DNA of 64,000 nt from Caldilineaceae bacterium (GTDB taxonomy: Bacteria; Chloroflexota; Anaerolineae; Caldilineales; Caldilineaceae), in contig JAPKMW010000018.1 of NCBI GenBank assembly GCA_026645575.1, forward strand, positions 1 through 64,000. The letters are read 5' to 3'. Made by a program: the position numbers and the translations under genes. The stretch's first letter is position 1. Each line of letters begins with the position of its first letter. Below the pieces are notes generated by a model that made no database searches, was not told the DNA's origin, and saw only the letters and a list, made by a program, of their open reading frames with translations. Shown here in pieces: positions 1-7,569 of the stretch.

Positions 1-144
1 CAAGAGCAAAGCGGGAACGCGGCCAGGGCGAGTCACGGACTCGCCAAGAGCAAAGCGGAACGCAGCTAGGGCGAGTCACGGACTCGCCAGGAGCAAAGCG
101 GGAACGTAGTGTTAGACGCTCACTAAACCAAAGAGGAGCAGATC
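1..144. repeat. Tandem repeat with 17-bp palindrome, two copies
   Basis: A unit of about 43-45 bp is repeated between the window edge and the first gene. Each full unit holds the 17-bp palindrome GCGAGTCACGGACTCGC (28-44 and 71-87), with flanks of the type AGAGCAAAGCGGGAACG. A third, one-base variant of the same 17-mer lies at 46614-46630 in another intergenic region, so this is an interspersed family and not only a local duplication. A ribosome-binding site (AAGAGGAG, about 131-138) for the following gene lies at its right end. Confidence 0.8.
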
Positions 145-1494
145 ATGGATTACTTACAGATTGCCCACGATGTTGTCAATGCCGCCGGCGCCAGTGGCGT
201 TGAGGCCGAAGCTTATATCGCCGTCGGCAACCAGACCCAAATTCAGGTGCGCCAGGGCGAGGTGGAAAAGCTCTCCTACGCCGGTAGCAAAGGGTTGGGG
301 GTACGCGTCATTTGCGACGGCAAGATGGGCTATGCCCACACCTCTGATTTTTCCCCAGCCAGCCTGCACAAAACGGTCGAAGCTGCACTGACCCTGGCCG
401 AGATCGCCGATGCCGACCCCAATCGGGGCTTGCCGGACCCCAAACCGCTGCACGACGAGGATCTGGCCATTTACGACCCGGCGATGGCAGCGGCGACCGC
501 CGACGAGAAGGTCGCCTTTCAGAAAGCAGTGGAAGCCGCCGCCTTTGCCTATGATCCACGGGTCAAAGTTTCCAACATGAACAGCTATATCGACGCCGTC
601 AACGGGGTCTTTCTGGTCAATTCCAAAGGCTTTGCCGGCAGCTACCAGAGTACCTTTGCCGGCGGTTACATCATGGTGATGGCGATAGATGGCGCTGATC
701 GCGCCGTTGGCTTTGGGTTGCAAGTGGCTCGTTCGCTCAACGGCTTGGATGCGGAAAAGATTGGCCGCGAGGCGGGCGAGCAAGCGGTCACCTTGCTGGG
801 TGGTCGCCCCGTGCCGACGCAAACGGCCACGGTGGTCTACACTCCCTTTGCCGCGTCGGGCTTGCTGGGCGCCCTCTCCCGCGCGCTGACCGCCGAGGCC
901 ATGCAGCGCAACCGCAGTTTCCTGCAAGATAAGTTGGGGGAAACCGTCGCTTCCGACGTGGTCACCTTGCTGGACAATGGCCGCCTGCCCGGTGGTCTGG
1001 CCAGCCGCCCCTTTGATGATGAAGGCAACCCCACCAGCGCCACCCGCTTAATTGACGAAGGTGTGTTCCAGGCTGTTCTGTATGATGAATACACGGCCCG
1101 TAAGGTCGGCGCACAAAGCACCGGCAACGCGAGCCGTGGCGATCACAGCACGCCGCCGCGTCTGGCCGCCAGCAATTTCTACATTCAACCAGGGCAACAG
1201 ACGCCGGACGAGGTGATCGCGGGTGTAGAAAAAGGGCTATATGTGGTCAACACCATGAACACCCACAGCATCAACCCGGTCAGCGGCGACTACTCGGTCT
1301 CGGCGCAGGGTTTTTGGATCGAAAACGGCAAGATCACCCACCCAGTCAACAACGTGACCATCGCCCTACCCCTATCCCAGTTGTTGAAAAATGTACAGGG
1401 TGTTGGCAACGATCTCACCTTCCTCCCCTTCGCCGGCGCTATTGGCTCACCGACGATTCGGGTGGATGGCGTAATGATTGGGGGGAGTGAATGA
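145..1494 (+). CDS. pmbA: TldE/PmbA-type subunit of the TldD/TldE protease family
   Basis: The 449-residue product matches the TldD/PmbA family along its length. Recognisable blocks are the N-terminal self-recognition part (GVEAEAYIAVGNQ, LSYAGSKGLGVRV) and the C-terminal core ending in GNDLTFLPFAGAIGSPTIRVDGVMIGG. No HExxxH zinc motif is visible. This fits the non-catalytic TldE (PmbA) partner rather than TldD, with which the family forms a heterodimer that degrades unfolded peptides and matures some peptide natural products. No tldD neighbour is seen, but the upstream side is cut by the window edge. The ATG at 145 has AAGAGGAG upstream. The downstream neighbour is convergent. Confidence 0.88.
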   Translation: MDYLQIAHDVVNAAGASGVEAEAYIAVGNQTQIQVRQGEVEKLSYAGSKGLGVRVICDGKMGYAHTSDFSPASLHKTVEAALTLAEIADADPNRGLPDPKPLHDEDLAIYDPAMAAATADEKVAFQKAVEAAAFAYDPRVKVSNMNSYIDAVNGVFLVNSKGFAGSYQSTFAGGYIMVMAIDGADRAVGFGLQVARSLNGLDAEKIGREAGEQAVTLLGGRPVPTQTATVVYTPFAASGLLGALSRALTAEAMQRNRSFLQDKLGETVASDVVTLLDNGRLPGGLASRPFDDEGNPTSATRLIDEGVFQAVLYDEYTARKVGAQSTGNASRGDHSTPPRLAASNFYIQPGQQTPDEVIAGVEKGLYVVNTMNTHSINPVSGDYSVSAQGFWIENGKITHPVNNVTIALPLSQLLKNVQGVGNDLTFLPFAGAIGSPTIRVDGVMIGGSE

Positions 1495-1579
1495 ACTTGT
1501 CCCGTAGGGACAGGCGGTGCCGGCCTTCCGGTTGCAAACCGCACCTACGCATTAACCATTCTCCATTTTCCATTGACCA

Positions 1580-2737
1580 TTAATTATTATCCTGGCACAC
1601 CCCCTGCATCACCCCCGCCAGCAACGCCGTGCGTGGCACAATACTTGCCACCTCAATGTACTCATCTGGCCCATGATCCAGCCCGCCGACCGGTCCCAGG
1701 CCATCCAACACCGGCGTCCCTTCGGCGGCGACAAAGCTGGCGTCGGAGGCGCCGCCGGTCGCCGCGCCGGTGACGGTAAAGCCCAGCTCGGCGGCCACGC
1801 GTTGGGTTAAGGTTTCCAGACCAACCACTTGGGGCGTCCGCTCCATGGCCGGCATCCCGCTGCTTTCGGGCGCGGCAAAGGTCATCCGCACATCGGCAAC
1901 GGTTGGTGTTGCGATCTGCGTTTCGATAGCCGCCAGCAGATCCGCCAGATCGGCATTGCGCCAGGCGCGTAGATCTAGCCCAGCCTTGGCATAATCCGGC
2001 ACCACATTGGGCTGGCGACCGCCTTCTATCACGCCGACATTGACCGTGACGCCGGGGCGAAAGCCATTCAGCCGCGCCAGCGCATCCAGATGACGAGCCA
2101 GGGCGAGAATGGCATTGCGCCCCTTCTCCGGTTCGACGCCGGCATGGGCCGCTTTGCCAAAGGCTTCCAGTGTACACCAGCGCACGGTTTTGCGCGCCGT
2201 CACAATATCACCATTGGCGCGCGCCGCTTCCAGGGTAAAGGCCACCTCTACTTGCCGCGCCGTTTCGCGAATCAACGGCACCGACCCCCGCTGACCGATC
2301 TCCTCATCCGAAACGCAAAGAAAGACAATCTCACCAAAGTTGTCAAAACCGGTAGCCTGTAAGGCTTCAACGGCGTAGAGACCCGTCAGCAATCCGCCTT
2401 TCATATCACAAACGCCGGGGCCGAGAATGTTTGGCCCAACGATCTGCATAGGACGTTGGGCAGCCGTGCCTTTGGGGAAGACTGTGTCACTGTGGCCCAG
2501 TAACAGAATGCGCTGCGTCCCACGTCCGCGCAAAGTGGCTCGTAGATTGTCACCCAGGGTTGGCTGCGGATGACGTTCGCTAGTAAAGCCCAAGGTCGAT
2601 AAGCGAGCTGTCAGCCAATCGACCACCGTATCGACGCCGGCTTTATCATCACTGCCCGAATCGATGCTGACGAGTGTGCGCAGGTCATCGAGGTAGCGGG
2701 ACAAGTGCGTTGCCAGATAAGTTTGTAGTTGTTCCAT
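1580..2737 (-). CDS. M20 family metallopeptidase, glutamate carboxypeptidase-like
   Basis: A 385-residue M20/M28-fold hydrolase of the carboxypeptidase G2 type. Likely zinc ligands and catalytic residues are visible: LGHSDTV (His82, Asp84), GVCDMKGG (Asp111), SDEE (Glu145, Glu146) and a C-terminal GGLDHGPDEY His. A lid/dimerisation domain lies between about residues 180 and 290 (GKAAHAGVEPEKGRNA). I chose the ATG at 2737 because GGAGGG precedes it by about 6 bases. A start at 2764 would put that site inside the gene. There is no signal peptide, so it probably acts in the cytosol on peptides or N-acyl amino acids. It is convergent with the TldE gene. Confidence 0.85.
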   Translation of the reverse strand: MEQLQTYLATHLSRYLDDLRTLVSIDSGSDDKAGVDTVVDWLTARLSTLGFTSERHPQPTLGDNLRATLRGRGTQRILLLGHSDTVFPKGTAAQRPMQIVGPNILGPGVCDMKGGLLTGLYAVEALQATGFDNFGEIVFLCVSDEEIGQRGSVPLIRETARQVEVAFTLEAARANGDIVTARKTVRWCTLEAFGKAAHAGVEPEKGRNAILALARHLDALARLNGFRPGVTVNVGVIEGGRQPNVVPDYAKAGLDLRAWRNADLADLLAAIETQIATPTVADVRMTFAAPESSGMPAMERTPQVVGLETLTQRVAAELGFTVTGAATGGASDASFVAAEGTPVLDGLGPVGGLDHGPDEYIEVASIVPRTALLAGVMQGVCQDNN

Positions 2738-2904
2738 AAATACCCTCCGCTGGAAGATGTGCATAATTGATGAGCAAGATTATAACGCACATTCAGAAAA
2801 CCGCACCGACGATCATAGAAGAAATTTTTGCGCTATGCCGATTTATGGTATCGTGTGGATACTGATCATTCCTCAAGCTACCAAACCAACGGAGGAGAAA
2901 ACGA

Positions 2905-4068
2905 ATGAATGCACCCACAGATCTACAAGTCGGCGTGGTCGGCACGGGTTTTATCGGGCCAGCCCATGTCGAAGCGCTGCGGCGGCTGGGCATTACCGTC
3001 GCCGGCATTGTCGGCAGTTCGCCGGGGCGAGCGCAACCCAAGGCCGACGCCATGCGCCTGGGCCAAGTCTACGCCACTTTTGAAGAAATGCTGGCCGATC
3101 CGCAGATCGGCGTTGTCCACATCACCTCGCCCAATCACTTGCACTATCCCCAGGTCAAAGCGGCGCTGTTGGCCGGCAAACATGTCGTCTGTGAAAAACC
3201 GCTGGCAATGGACACCAAAGAGTCTGCTGAGTTGCTGGCCCTGGCGCAAGAGACCAAACGCGTTCACGCCGTCAACTTTAACATTCGCTTCTATCCCCTG
3301 GCCCATCATGCCCGGTCGCTGGTGCAGAGTGGCCAGATTGGCGATGTCTATATCGTCCAGGGTTCCTACCTACAAGATTGGTTGCTCTTCCCCACCGACT
3401 GGAATTGGCGGCTGGAACCGGGGCTGGGCGGCGCCATGCGCGCCGTGGCCGACATCGGCTCCCACTGGCTCGACCTGATGACCTTTGTCACCGGCAAGCG
3501 CATTGAAGCGGTCTGCGCCGATTTTCACACTTTTGTCCCGGTGCGGCAAAAGCCCAAGACCGCCATCGACACCTTCACCGGCAAGATCGAAACGGCCAAG
3601 GAGACCGAGCCGCAGCCGATTCATACCGAAGATTACGCCACCATTCTGCTGCGCTTTGCCGGCGGCGCACGGGGCGTTGTCACTGTCTCGCAGGTGAGCG
3701 CCGGGCGCAAAAACCGCCTCTACTTCGAGATCGACGGCGCCAAGTCGTCGCTGGTTTGGGATTCGGAGCGGCCCAACGAACTGCTCATCGGTCATCGCGA
3801 CCGGCCCAACGAACTGCTGCTCAAAGACCCATCGCTGCTGAGTGATGACGCCCGTCAGTTCACTTCGTACCCTGGCGGCCACAACGAAGGCTTCCCCGAC
3901 ACCTTCAAGCAGCTTTACGTCGCCATCTACCGCTACATTGCCAACGGTGACTACACCGCCCCCGCCGACTTCCCCACCTTCGCCGACGGCCACTACGAGT
4001 TGCAATTAGGCGAAGCGATTTACCAGAGCGCGCAAGAAGAGCGTTGGGTTAATGTAACTAAAGCATAG
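2905..4068 (+). CDS. Gfo/Idh/MocA family NAD(P)-dependent oxidoreductase
   Basis: A 387-residue two-domain dehydrogenase. The Rossmann fold starts at [10 protein letters not shown] (residues 9-18), followed by the family signature CEKPLAMD with Glu97-Lys98-Pro99. The C-terminal alpha/beta substrate domain is of normal length. The family oxidises or epimerises sugars, inositols and sugar acids; the substrate cannot be read from sequence. The ATG at 2905 is preceded by GGAGGAG. The next gene, an AP-endonuclease-2-type TIM barrel on the same strand, is a common partner in sugar or polyol catabolism. The two are separated by a 250-bp gap holding a palindromic element, so they may not share one transcript. 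Confidence 0.9.
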   Translation: MNAPTDLQVGVVGTGFIGPAHVEALRRLGITVAGIVGSSPGRAQPKADAMRLGQVYATFEEMLADPQIGVVHITSPNHLHYPQVKAALLAGKHVVCEKPLAMDTKESAELLALAQETKRVHAVNFNIRFYPLAHHARSLVQSGQIGDVYIVQGSYLQDWLLFPTDWNWRLEPGLGGAMRAVADIGSHWLDLMTFVTGKRIEAVCADFHTFVPVRQKPKTAIDTFTGKIETAKETEPQPIHTEDYATILLRFAGGARGVVTVSQVSAGRKNRLYFEIDGAKSSLVWDSERPNELLIGHRDRPNELLLKDPSLLSDDARQFTSYPGGHNEGFPDTFKQLYVAIYRYIANGDYTAPADFPTFADGHYELQLGEAIYQSAQEERWVNVTKA

Positions 4069-4292
4069 AACGCAGATTAGGCAGCGTAAAGCTGATCTTC
4101 CCAGCCCGAACAAAGAAAAATGGCTCAACAGGAACACCGGGGGCTGCCAACCATCTTCCCGGAAGGTTTGACCAGACGATCCTGTCAACAAAGCCGACCT
4201 TCCGGGAAGATTTGCCGGTCAACCCCGTGTGTTCCTAGTAAGCCAGAAAAATCTGCCCAGATCCGTAAAATCCGCGCCATCCGCGTTCTATA
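4064..4292. repeat. Imperfect inverted repeat flanking a palindromic element
   Basis: ATAGAACGCAGAT right after the dehydrogenase gene is mirrored by ATCCGCGTTCTAT shortly before the next gene. The flanks contain short related words (ATCCGTAAAATCCGCG). Related wording (GATCCGCGCC, ATCCGCGTCTA) recurs near 52890-52955. The 123-bp element at 4122-4244 sits in the loop. The 252-bp gap holds nothing else that I recognise. Confidence 0.55.
4122..4244. repeat. 123-bp palindromic MITE-like element, copy 1
   Basis: The core has two 15-bp perfectly complementary arms (ATCTTCCCGGAAGGT at 4153-4167, mirrored at 4197-4211). The ends form a terminal inverted repeat of 14 bp with three mismatches. It aligns without gaps to a second element of exactly the same length at 39678-39800, and identity is highest in the core. 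It has no coding capacity, so if mobile it would need an enzyme supplied in trans. Confidence 0.75.
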
Positions 4293-4320
4293 TATGGTCA
4301 GTAATAGAAAGGAATTTTTT

Positions 4321-5235
4321 ATGAAATTAGGATTAATGAGCGCCGCCCTACCACAACTCTCCTTTGAGGATTTAGTGGCCTGGCTGAGTCAGAACGGCTT
4401 TGGCATGATCGAAGTGGCCTGTTGGCCGGTGGGCAAGGCCGAACGGCGTTATGCTGGCGTCACCCATATTGATGTGGCGAAGCTCAAGAAAAAGGATGTG
4501 AAGAGCATTCACGCCACCCTGGAAAAATATGGTATGCAGATTTCATCGCTGGGCTATTATCCCAACCCGCTGCACCCGGATTTGGACCATCGTCAACAAG
4601 TGATCGACCACTTGCAAAAGGTAATCGTCGCCGCCGAGATGCTCAAGGTTCCCATTGTCGGCACCTTTGTCGGGCGCAACAAAGATCTGACGTTGGAGCA
4701 GAATCTGGACGAGTTCGCCAAAGTCTGGCCGCCCATCGTCAAATTCGCCGCTGATCATGGCATCAAGATCGCCATTGAAAATTGCCCCATGATCTTTAGC
4801 AACGACGAATGGCCCGGCGGCAACAACCTGGCGATCAGCCCCTACGTCTGGCGCAAGATGTGGGAGATCATCCCCGATGCCAACTTTGGGCTGAATCTCG
4901 ACCCGTCGCATCTGATCTGGCAGATGATCGACTACGAACGGGTGGTCTACGATTTTGCCGATCGCATCTTCCATGTTCACGCCAAAGATATGCGCATCGA
5001 CCGGGAGCAGCTCTACCAACGGGGCATCATGTCCATCGGCATTGGCTGGCAGATCCCGCGGCTGCCGGGGCTAGGTGAAGTCAACTGGGCCAAATTCCTC
5101 GGCGCGCTCTATGCCGTGGGCTATGATTATGTCTGTAGCATCGAGCATGAAGATCGGGCTTTTGAAGGGGAAGAACTGCTGGTCAAGCGCGGGTTGTTGA
5201 TTGCACGGGATGTGTTGTCACCCTATTTGAAATAA
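4321..5235 (+). CDS. Sugar phosphate isomerase/epimerase-like TIM barrel
   Basis: A 304-residue AP-endonuclease-2-superfamily barrel. Putative metal ligands are the Glu of IAIENC, the Asp of NLDPSHL, the His of FHVHAKD and the Glu of SIEHED, in the order expected for xylose-isomerase-like enzymes. The ATG at 4321 follows AGAAAGGA. An upstream in-frame ATG at 4120 would translate the palindromic repeat and is rejected. It lies behind a Gfo/Idh/MocA dehydrogenase, the usual pairing in inositol or sugar-acid degradation. The actual substrate is unknown. Confidence 0.85.
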   Translation: MKLGLMSAALPQLSFEDLVAWLSQNGFGMIEVACWPVGKAERRYAGVTHIDVAKLKKKDVKSIHATLEKYGMQISSLGYYPNPLHPDLDHRQQVIDHLQKVIVAAEMLKVPIVGTFVGRNKDLTLEQNLDEFAKVWPPIVKFAADHGIKIAIENCPMIFSNDEWPGGNNLAISPYVWRKMWEIIPDANFGLNLDPSHLIWQMIDYERVVYDFADRIFHVHAKDMRIDREQLYQRGIMSIGIGWQIPRLPGLGEVNWAKFLGALYAVGYDYVCSIEHEDRAFEGEELLVKRGLLIARDVLSPYLK

Positions 5236-5256
5236 AGAGGCACGGCAAAAAATAGC

Positions 5257-5317
5257 TTGACAGCCTATCCTTTCTAGCATAGAATTAGCAAATATAGCTA
5301 ATTCTATGCTAGAAAGG
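5257..5317 (+). promoter_or_regulatory. Toxin-antitoxin promoter with 21-bp palindromic operator
   Basis: TTGACA (5257-5262) and TAGAAT (5280-5285) are separated by 17 bases. A perfect palindrome with 21-bp arms (5269-5289 and 5297-5317) and a 7-bp AT-rich centre covers the -10 box and the start site and runs to the antitoxin ribosome-binding site (AAAGGA, 5313-5318). This is the expected layout for an operator bound by the antitoxin or the toxin-antitoxin complex. Confidence 0.88.
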
Positions 5318-5324
5318 ATGATTT

Positions 5325-5795
5325 ATGTATTCTTTACCGACAATTGCACCCATTAGCGATATGCGCATCCGTCAGGCTGAGATTGTTGAAAAAGCCAAAG
5401 AAGGCCCTGTGGTTTTGGTTGAGCGTGGCAGCAAACCGGCGCTTGTGGTGGTTTCGCCTGAACTCTGGGAGGGCATGACGAAGCGCTTGGAATATCTTGA
5501 AGATGCGGTTGCCATTTACAAGAAAAAACAAGAATTGGCGACTAGGTTGGAAACGATGGTTGAAGTAACACCTGAAACTTTGGTCGAATGGTTAGATGTA
5601 GAAAAATTACAAGTTGCTTCACGTTTGCAACGGATAGAGCAGATGTTACACTCATTACTGCCAACCATGGTTGCAGAACACGGCCCAATTCTTCGTTTTG
5701 GTGAATTTTCTGGTGATGAAGCGAAAATGTCAACTGAAGAGGATTTTGCCATGGCCGAATGGCGCCTGACCGACGAGGAATTAGATGGCCCATAG
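5325..5795 (+). CDS. Phd/YefM-type antitoxin with long C-terminal extension
   Basis: 156 residues. The first about 55 residues resemble the Phd/YefM DNA-binding fold (SDMRIRQAEIVEKAKEGPVVLVERGSKPALVVVSPELWE). It then has a helical region and an acidic tail rich in Glu and Asp (STEEDFAMAEWRLTDEELDGP) that probably binds the toxin. It is longer than the usual 80-90 residues. Its stop overlaps the toxin start by 11 bp, so the pair is translationally coupled. The palindrome over its promoter indicates autoregulation. Base composition is lower in GC than in the neighbours, consistent with a mobile module. Confidence 0.8.
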   Translation: MYSLPTIAPISDMRIRQAEIVEKAKEGPVVLVERGSKPALVVVSPELWEGMTKRLEYLEDAVAIYKKKQELATRLETMVEVTPETLVEWLDVEKLQVASRLQRIEQMLHSLLPTMVAEHGPILRFGEFSGDEAKMSTEEDFAMAEWRLTDEELDGP

Positions 5796-6195
5796 ATACA
5801 TCGTCGATACTCATGCCTTACTCTGGTTTTTGGAGGGTAGTCAGCGCCTGAGCTTACCGGCCAAGAACATTTTGTCGGCGCCGAATAGCCAATTGGTTTT
5901 GCCCATTATTGCGTTGGCTGAGGCTACGCTTGTGATCGAGCGTGGACGAACGACAATTTCAGGTGTACCACAATTCCTTACACGCGTCTATGCTGATCCG
6001 CGTATCGAAATTTTTCCCCTAACCAAGCCGATCTTTGATCGTAGTCGAACGGCTGAGGGATTGCGTATCCCTGAATTGCATGATCGCTTTATTGTCAGTA
6101 CAGGGCTTTACCTACAAGATTCGGGTGATACGATTGAGATTATCAGCAAAGACCAAAGTATTACGGCTGCGGCAGTATTACCTGTGGTCTGGTGA
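5785..6195 (+). CDS. PIN-domain toxin ribonuclease
   Basis: A 136-residue PIN domain of the type found in VapC-like toxins. The acidic active site is complete: Asp8 (YIVDTHALLW), Glu46 (ALAEAT), Asp100 (ELHDRFI) and Asp123 (SKDQSI). Toxins of this family cut RNA, often tRNA or rRNA, in a metal-dependent way; the target here is unknown. The ATG lies inside the 3' end of the antitoxin gene. Pairing of a PIN toxin with a Phd-type rather than a VapB-type antitoxin is common. Confidence 0.88.
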   Translation: MAHRYIVDTHALLWFLEGSQRLSLPAKNILSAPNSQLVLPIIALAEATLVIERGRTTISGVPQFLTRVYADPRIEIFPLTKPIFDRSRTAEGLRIPELHDRFIVSTGLYLQDSGDTIEIISKDQSITAAAVLPVVW

Positions 6196-6201
6196 TAGAA
6201 C

Positions 6202-6229
6202 CTAAATATTGTCTGCTAAATATTGTCTG
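6202..6229. repeat. Exact 14-bp tandem direct repeat upstream of PhyH gene
   Basis: CTAAATATTGTCTG occurs twice in immediate succession (6202-6215 and 6216-6229), followed by CTATATAAC. It lies between the toxin stop and the dioxygenase start. It could be a regulator-binding site or part of the promoter (TTGTCT at 6209-6214, TATAAC at 6233-6238, 18 apart). The assignment is tentative. Confidence 0.5.
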
Positions 6230-6355
6230 CTATATAACGTTGCGTACGTCCCATCTTTGCGCAAATTTACCGTCCTTGCATTTGTTTCCAGATTTGTGTA
6301 GCATACCCTTTGTCCGCCTTTTCCCAACCTGTAACCAAAGGAGTACTGCACGACT

Positions 6356-7156
6356 ATGACAACCCAATATCTTGCCAACCAGGCGGTGAGCGCCGAGCAG
6401 ATCCAGCAATGGGTCGAACAATTTCACCAACAGGGCTTTCTCTTTTTGCAAAATGTCTTGCCCCCCGACTGGTGCGCCGAGTTGCGCGCTGATCTCGATT
6501 GGGCATTGGAACATAATCCGAACGGTCTCAACGCTAGCAACACCAAACTGATTCTCGCCCATCGCCTCTTTGAGACAAGCCAGGCCAATGTACGGCTCTT
6601 TGACCTGGAGCCAATTGTCAGCTTGGCCGAAGCATTGATTGCGCCCAACTGCCACGTCATTCACAACAACTCTTTCAAGACGCCGACCGGTTACGGCATC
6701 GACACCTGGCACCAGGACGACGCCCCCCACTATCTCGTCACCGAAGGCGAGCCGCCCAAGAATGTGCGCTTGCCGGTACTCTTCTTTACCGCCAACTACT
6801 ACCTGACCGATGTCACCGAACCCAAACATGGCGGCACCGAAGTCATCCCCGGCTCCCATCTCTTTGGCGCGCCCTGTCCCAAGGTGATGGAAGGGACCCA
6901 ATGGGAAAGCCAGGTGCGCTATAACTGTGGTGGGGCAGGTTCTGTGGTACTCTTTAATAACCAAGTGTGGCACCGAGGCGGCCCCAACCAAAGTGACCGC
7001 ACCCGCTATATCACCCAAGTGACCTATGCCCGCCGCATCATTGGTCACAAATACTATCCCTTTATGAATTACCAGATGCCGGAACATGTTTATCAGGATG
7101 CCAACCCACGTTTGCGGCGCCTCCTTGGCTTTCTCGACCACGGCGCCTATGGATAA
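6356..7156 (+). CDS. Phytanoyl-CoA dioxygenase (PhyH) family oxygenase
   Basis: A 266-residue non-heme iron, 2-oxoglutarate-dependent dioxygenase. The facial triad is visible: His119 and Asp121 in DTWHQDD, His206 in NQVWHRGG. Arg215 or Arg217 (SDRTRY) is in place to bind 2-oxoglutarate. Bacterial members hydroxylate small molecules and natural products and the substrate cannot be inferred. AAAGGAG lies upstream of the ATG with rather long spacing (about 12). It is probably monocistronic, with two strong hairpin terminators downstream. Confidence 0.87.
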   Translation: MTTQYLANQAVSAEQIQQWVEQFHQQGFLFLQNVLPPDWCAELRADLDWALEHNPNGLNASNTKLILAHRLFETSQANVRLFDLEPIVSLAEALIAPNCHVIHNNSFKTPTGYGIDTWHQDDAPHYLVTEGEPPKNVRLPVLFFTANYYLTDVTEPKHGGTEVIPGSHLFGAPCPKVMEGTQWESQVRYNCGGAGSVVLFNNQVWHRGGPNQSDRTRYITQVTYARRIIGHKYYPFMNYQMPEHVYQDANPRLRRLLGFLDHGAYG

Positions 7157-7270
7157 GCAATGAAGCCAACCTAAACCAGCAAGGTGTTTGGGTAAGAGTA
7201 TACTTGGCGTCAGGAGAACGTGGGGCAAACGTACAGCAAACCCTGCCCCCCCATGCTATACTAAAACCAT

Positions 7271-7332
7271 AGTCAGGAACAGCGTGCGGCTAATTACCGC
7301 TTCGGGGGAACGCTGTTTCTGACTATTTTTTT
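7271..7332 (+). terminator. Intrinsic terminator behind PhyH gene
   Basis: A 14-bp stem (7271-7284 with 7311-7324, one G-U pair in RNA) with an inner GCGG/CCGC stem, followed by ATTTTTTTG. It lies about 115 bases after the dioxygenase stop. Confidence 0.85.
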
Positions 7333-7342
7333 GCTCAAAATC

Positions 7343-7392
7343 GAGGGCATTATCGGGGCCGGAACATTCCGGCCCCGATAATGCCCTCTTTT
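7343..7392. terminator. Second strong hairpin, probably bidirectional terminator
   Basis: A perfect 21-bp stem (7343-7363 with 7368-7388) and a 4-base loop, followed by TTTTATT on the plus strand and flanked by an A-rich run on the other side. Together with the preceding terminator it insulates the restriction operon from upstream transcription. Confidence 0.85.
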
Positions 7393-7404
7393 ATTCCTCG
7401 CCGA

Positions 7405-7432
7405 TTGCCTCAACTGGATAGTCTAGTATAAT
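7405..7432 (+). promoter_or_regulatory. Promoter of the restriction-modification operon
   Basis: TTGCCT (7405-7410) and a perfect TATAAT (7427-7432) are 16 bases apart. The predicted start is near 7439, leaving a leader of about 130 bases if hsdM begins at 7570. The rest of the 413-bp gap holds only the two terminators. Confidence 0.65.
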
Positions 7433-7569
7433 GTGTAAGTGAAAAGTAAGTACATGAAATAGCGATTTTGGCGCATACTCATTCTTGATGTATTGTAATG
7501 ATTGAGCGCTTCCATTCGCTTTTAACTGCCTCATTCCCGGTTTATCAATCTAGCAACGACGGTGACTTC

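Noticed and set aside
3370..4005. 211-codon open frame antisense to the first dehydrogenase
   Set aside because: The sense strand has a full-length family match; the antisense frame has Gly/Val-rich shadow composition.
4120..4320. N-terminal extension of the TIM-barrel gene
   Set aside because: It translates the 123-bp palindromic element and word repeats; the ATG at 4321 has a good ribosome-binding site and begins the family sequence.
6230..7228. 332-codon open frame antisense to the PhyH gene
   Set aside because: No start context or family features; it mirrors the codon bias of the dioxygenase on the other strand.
7498..7569. Upstream ATG for hsdM
   Set aside because: No ribosome-binding site; family members start at MFEQAFxNIDD.
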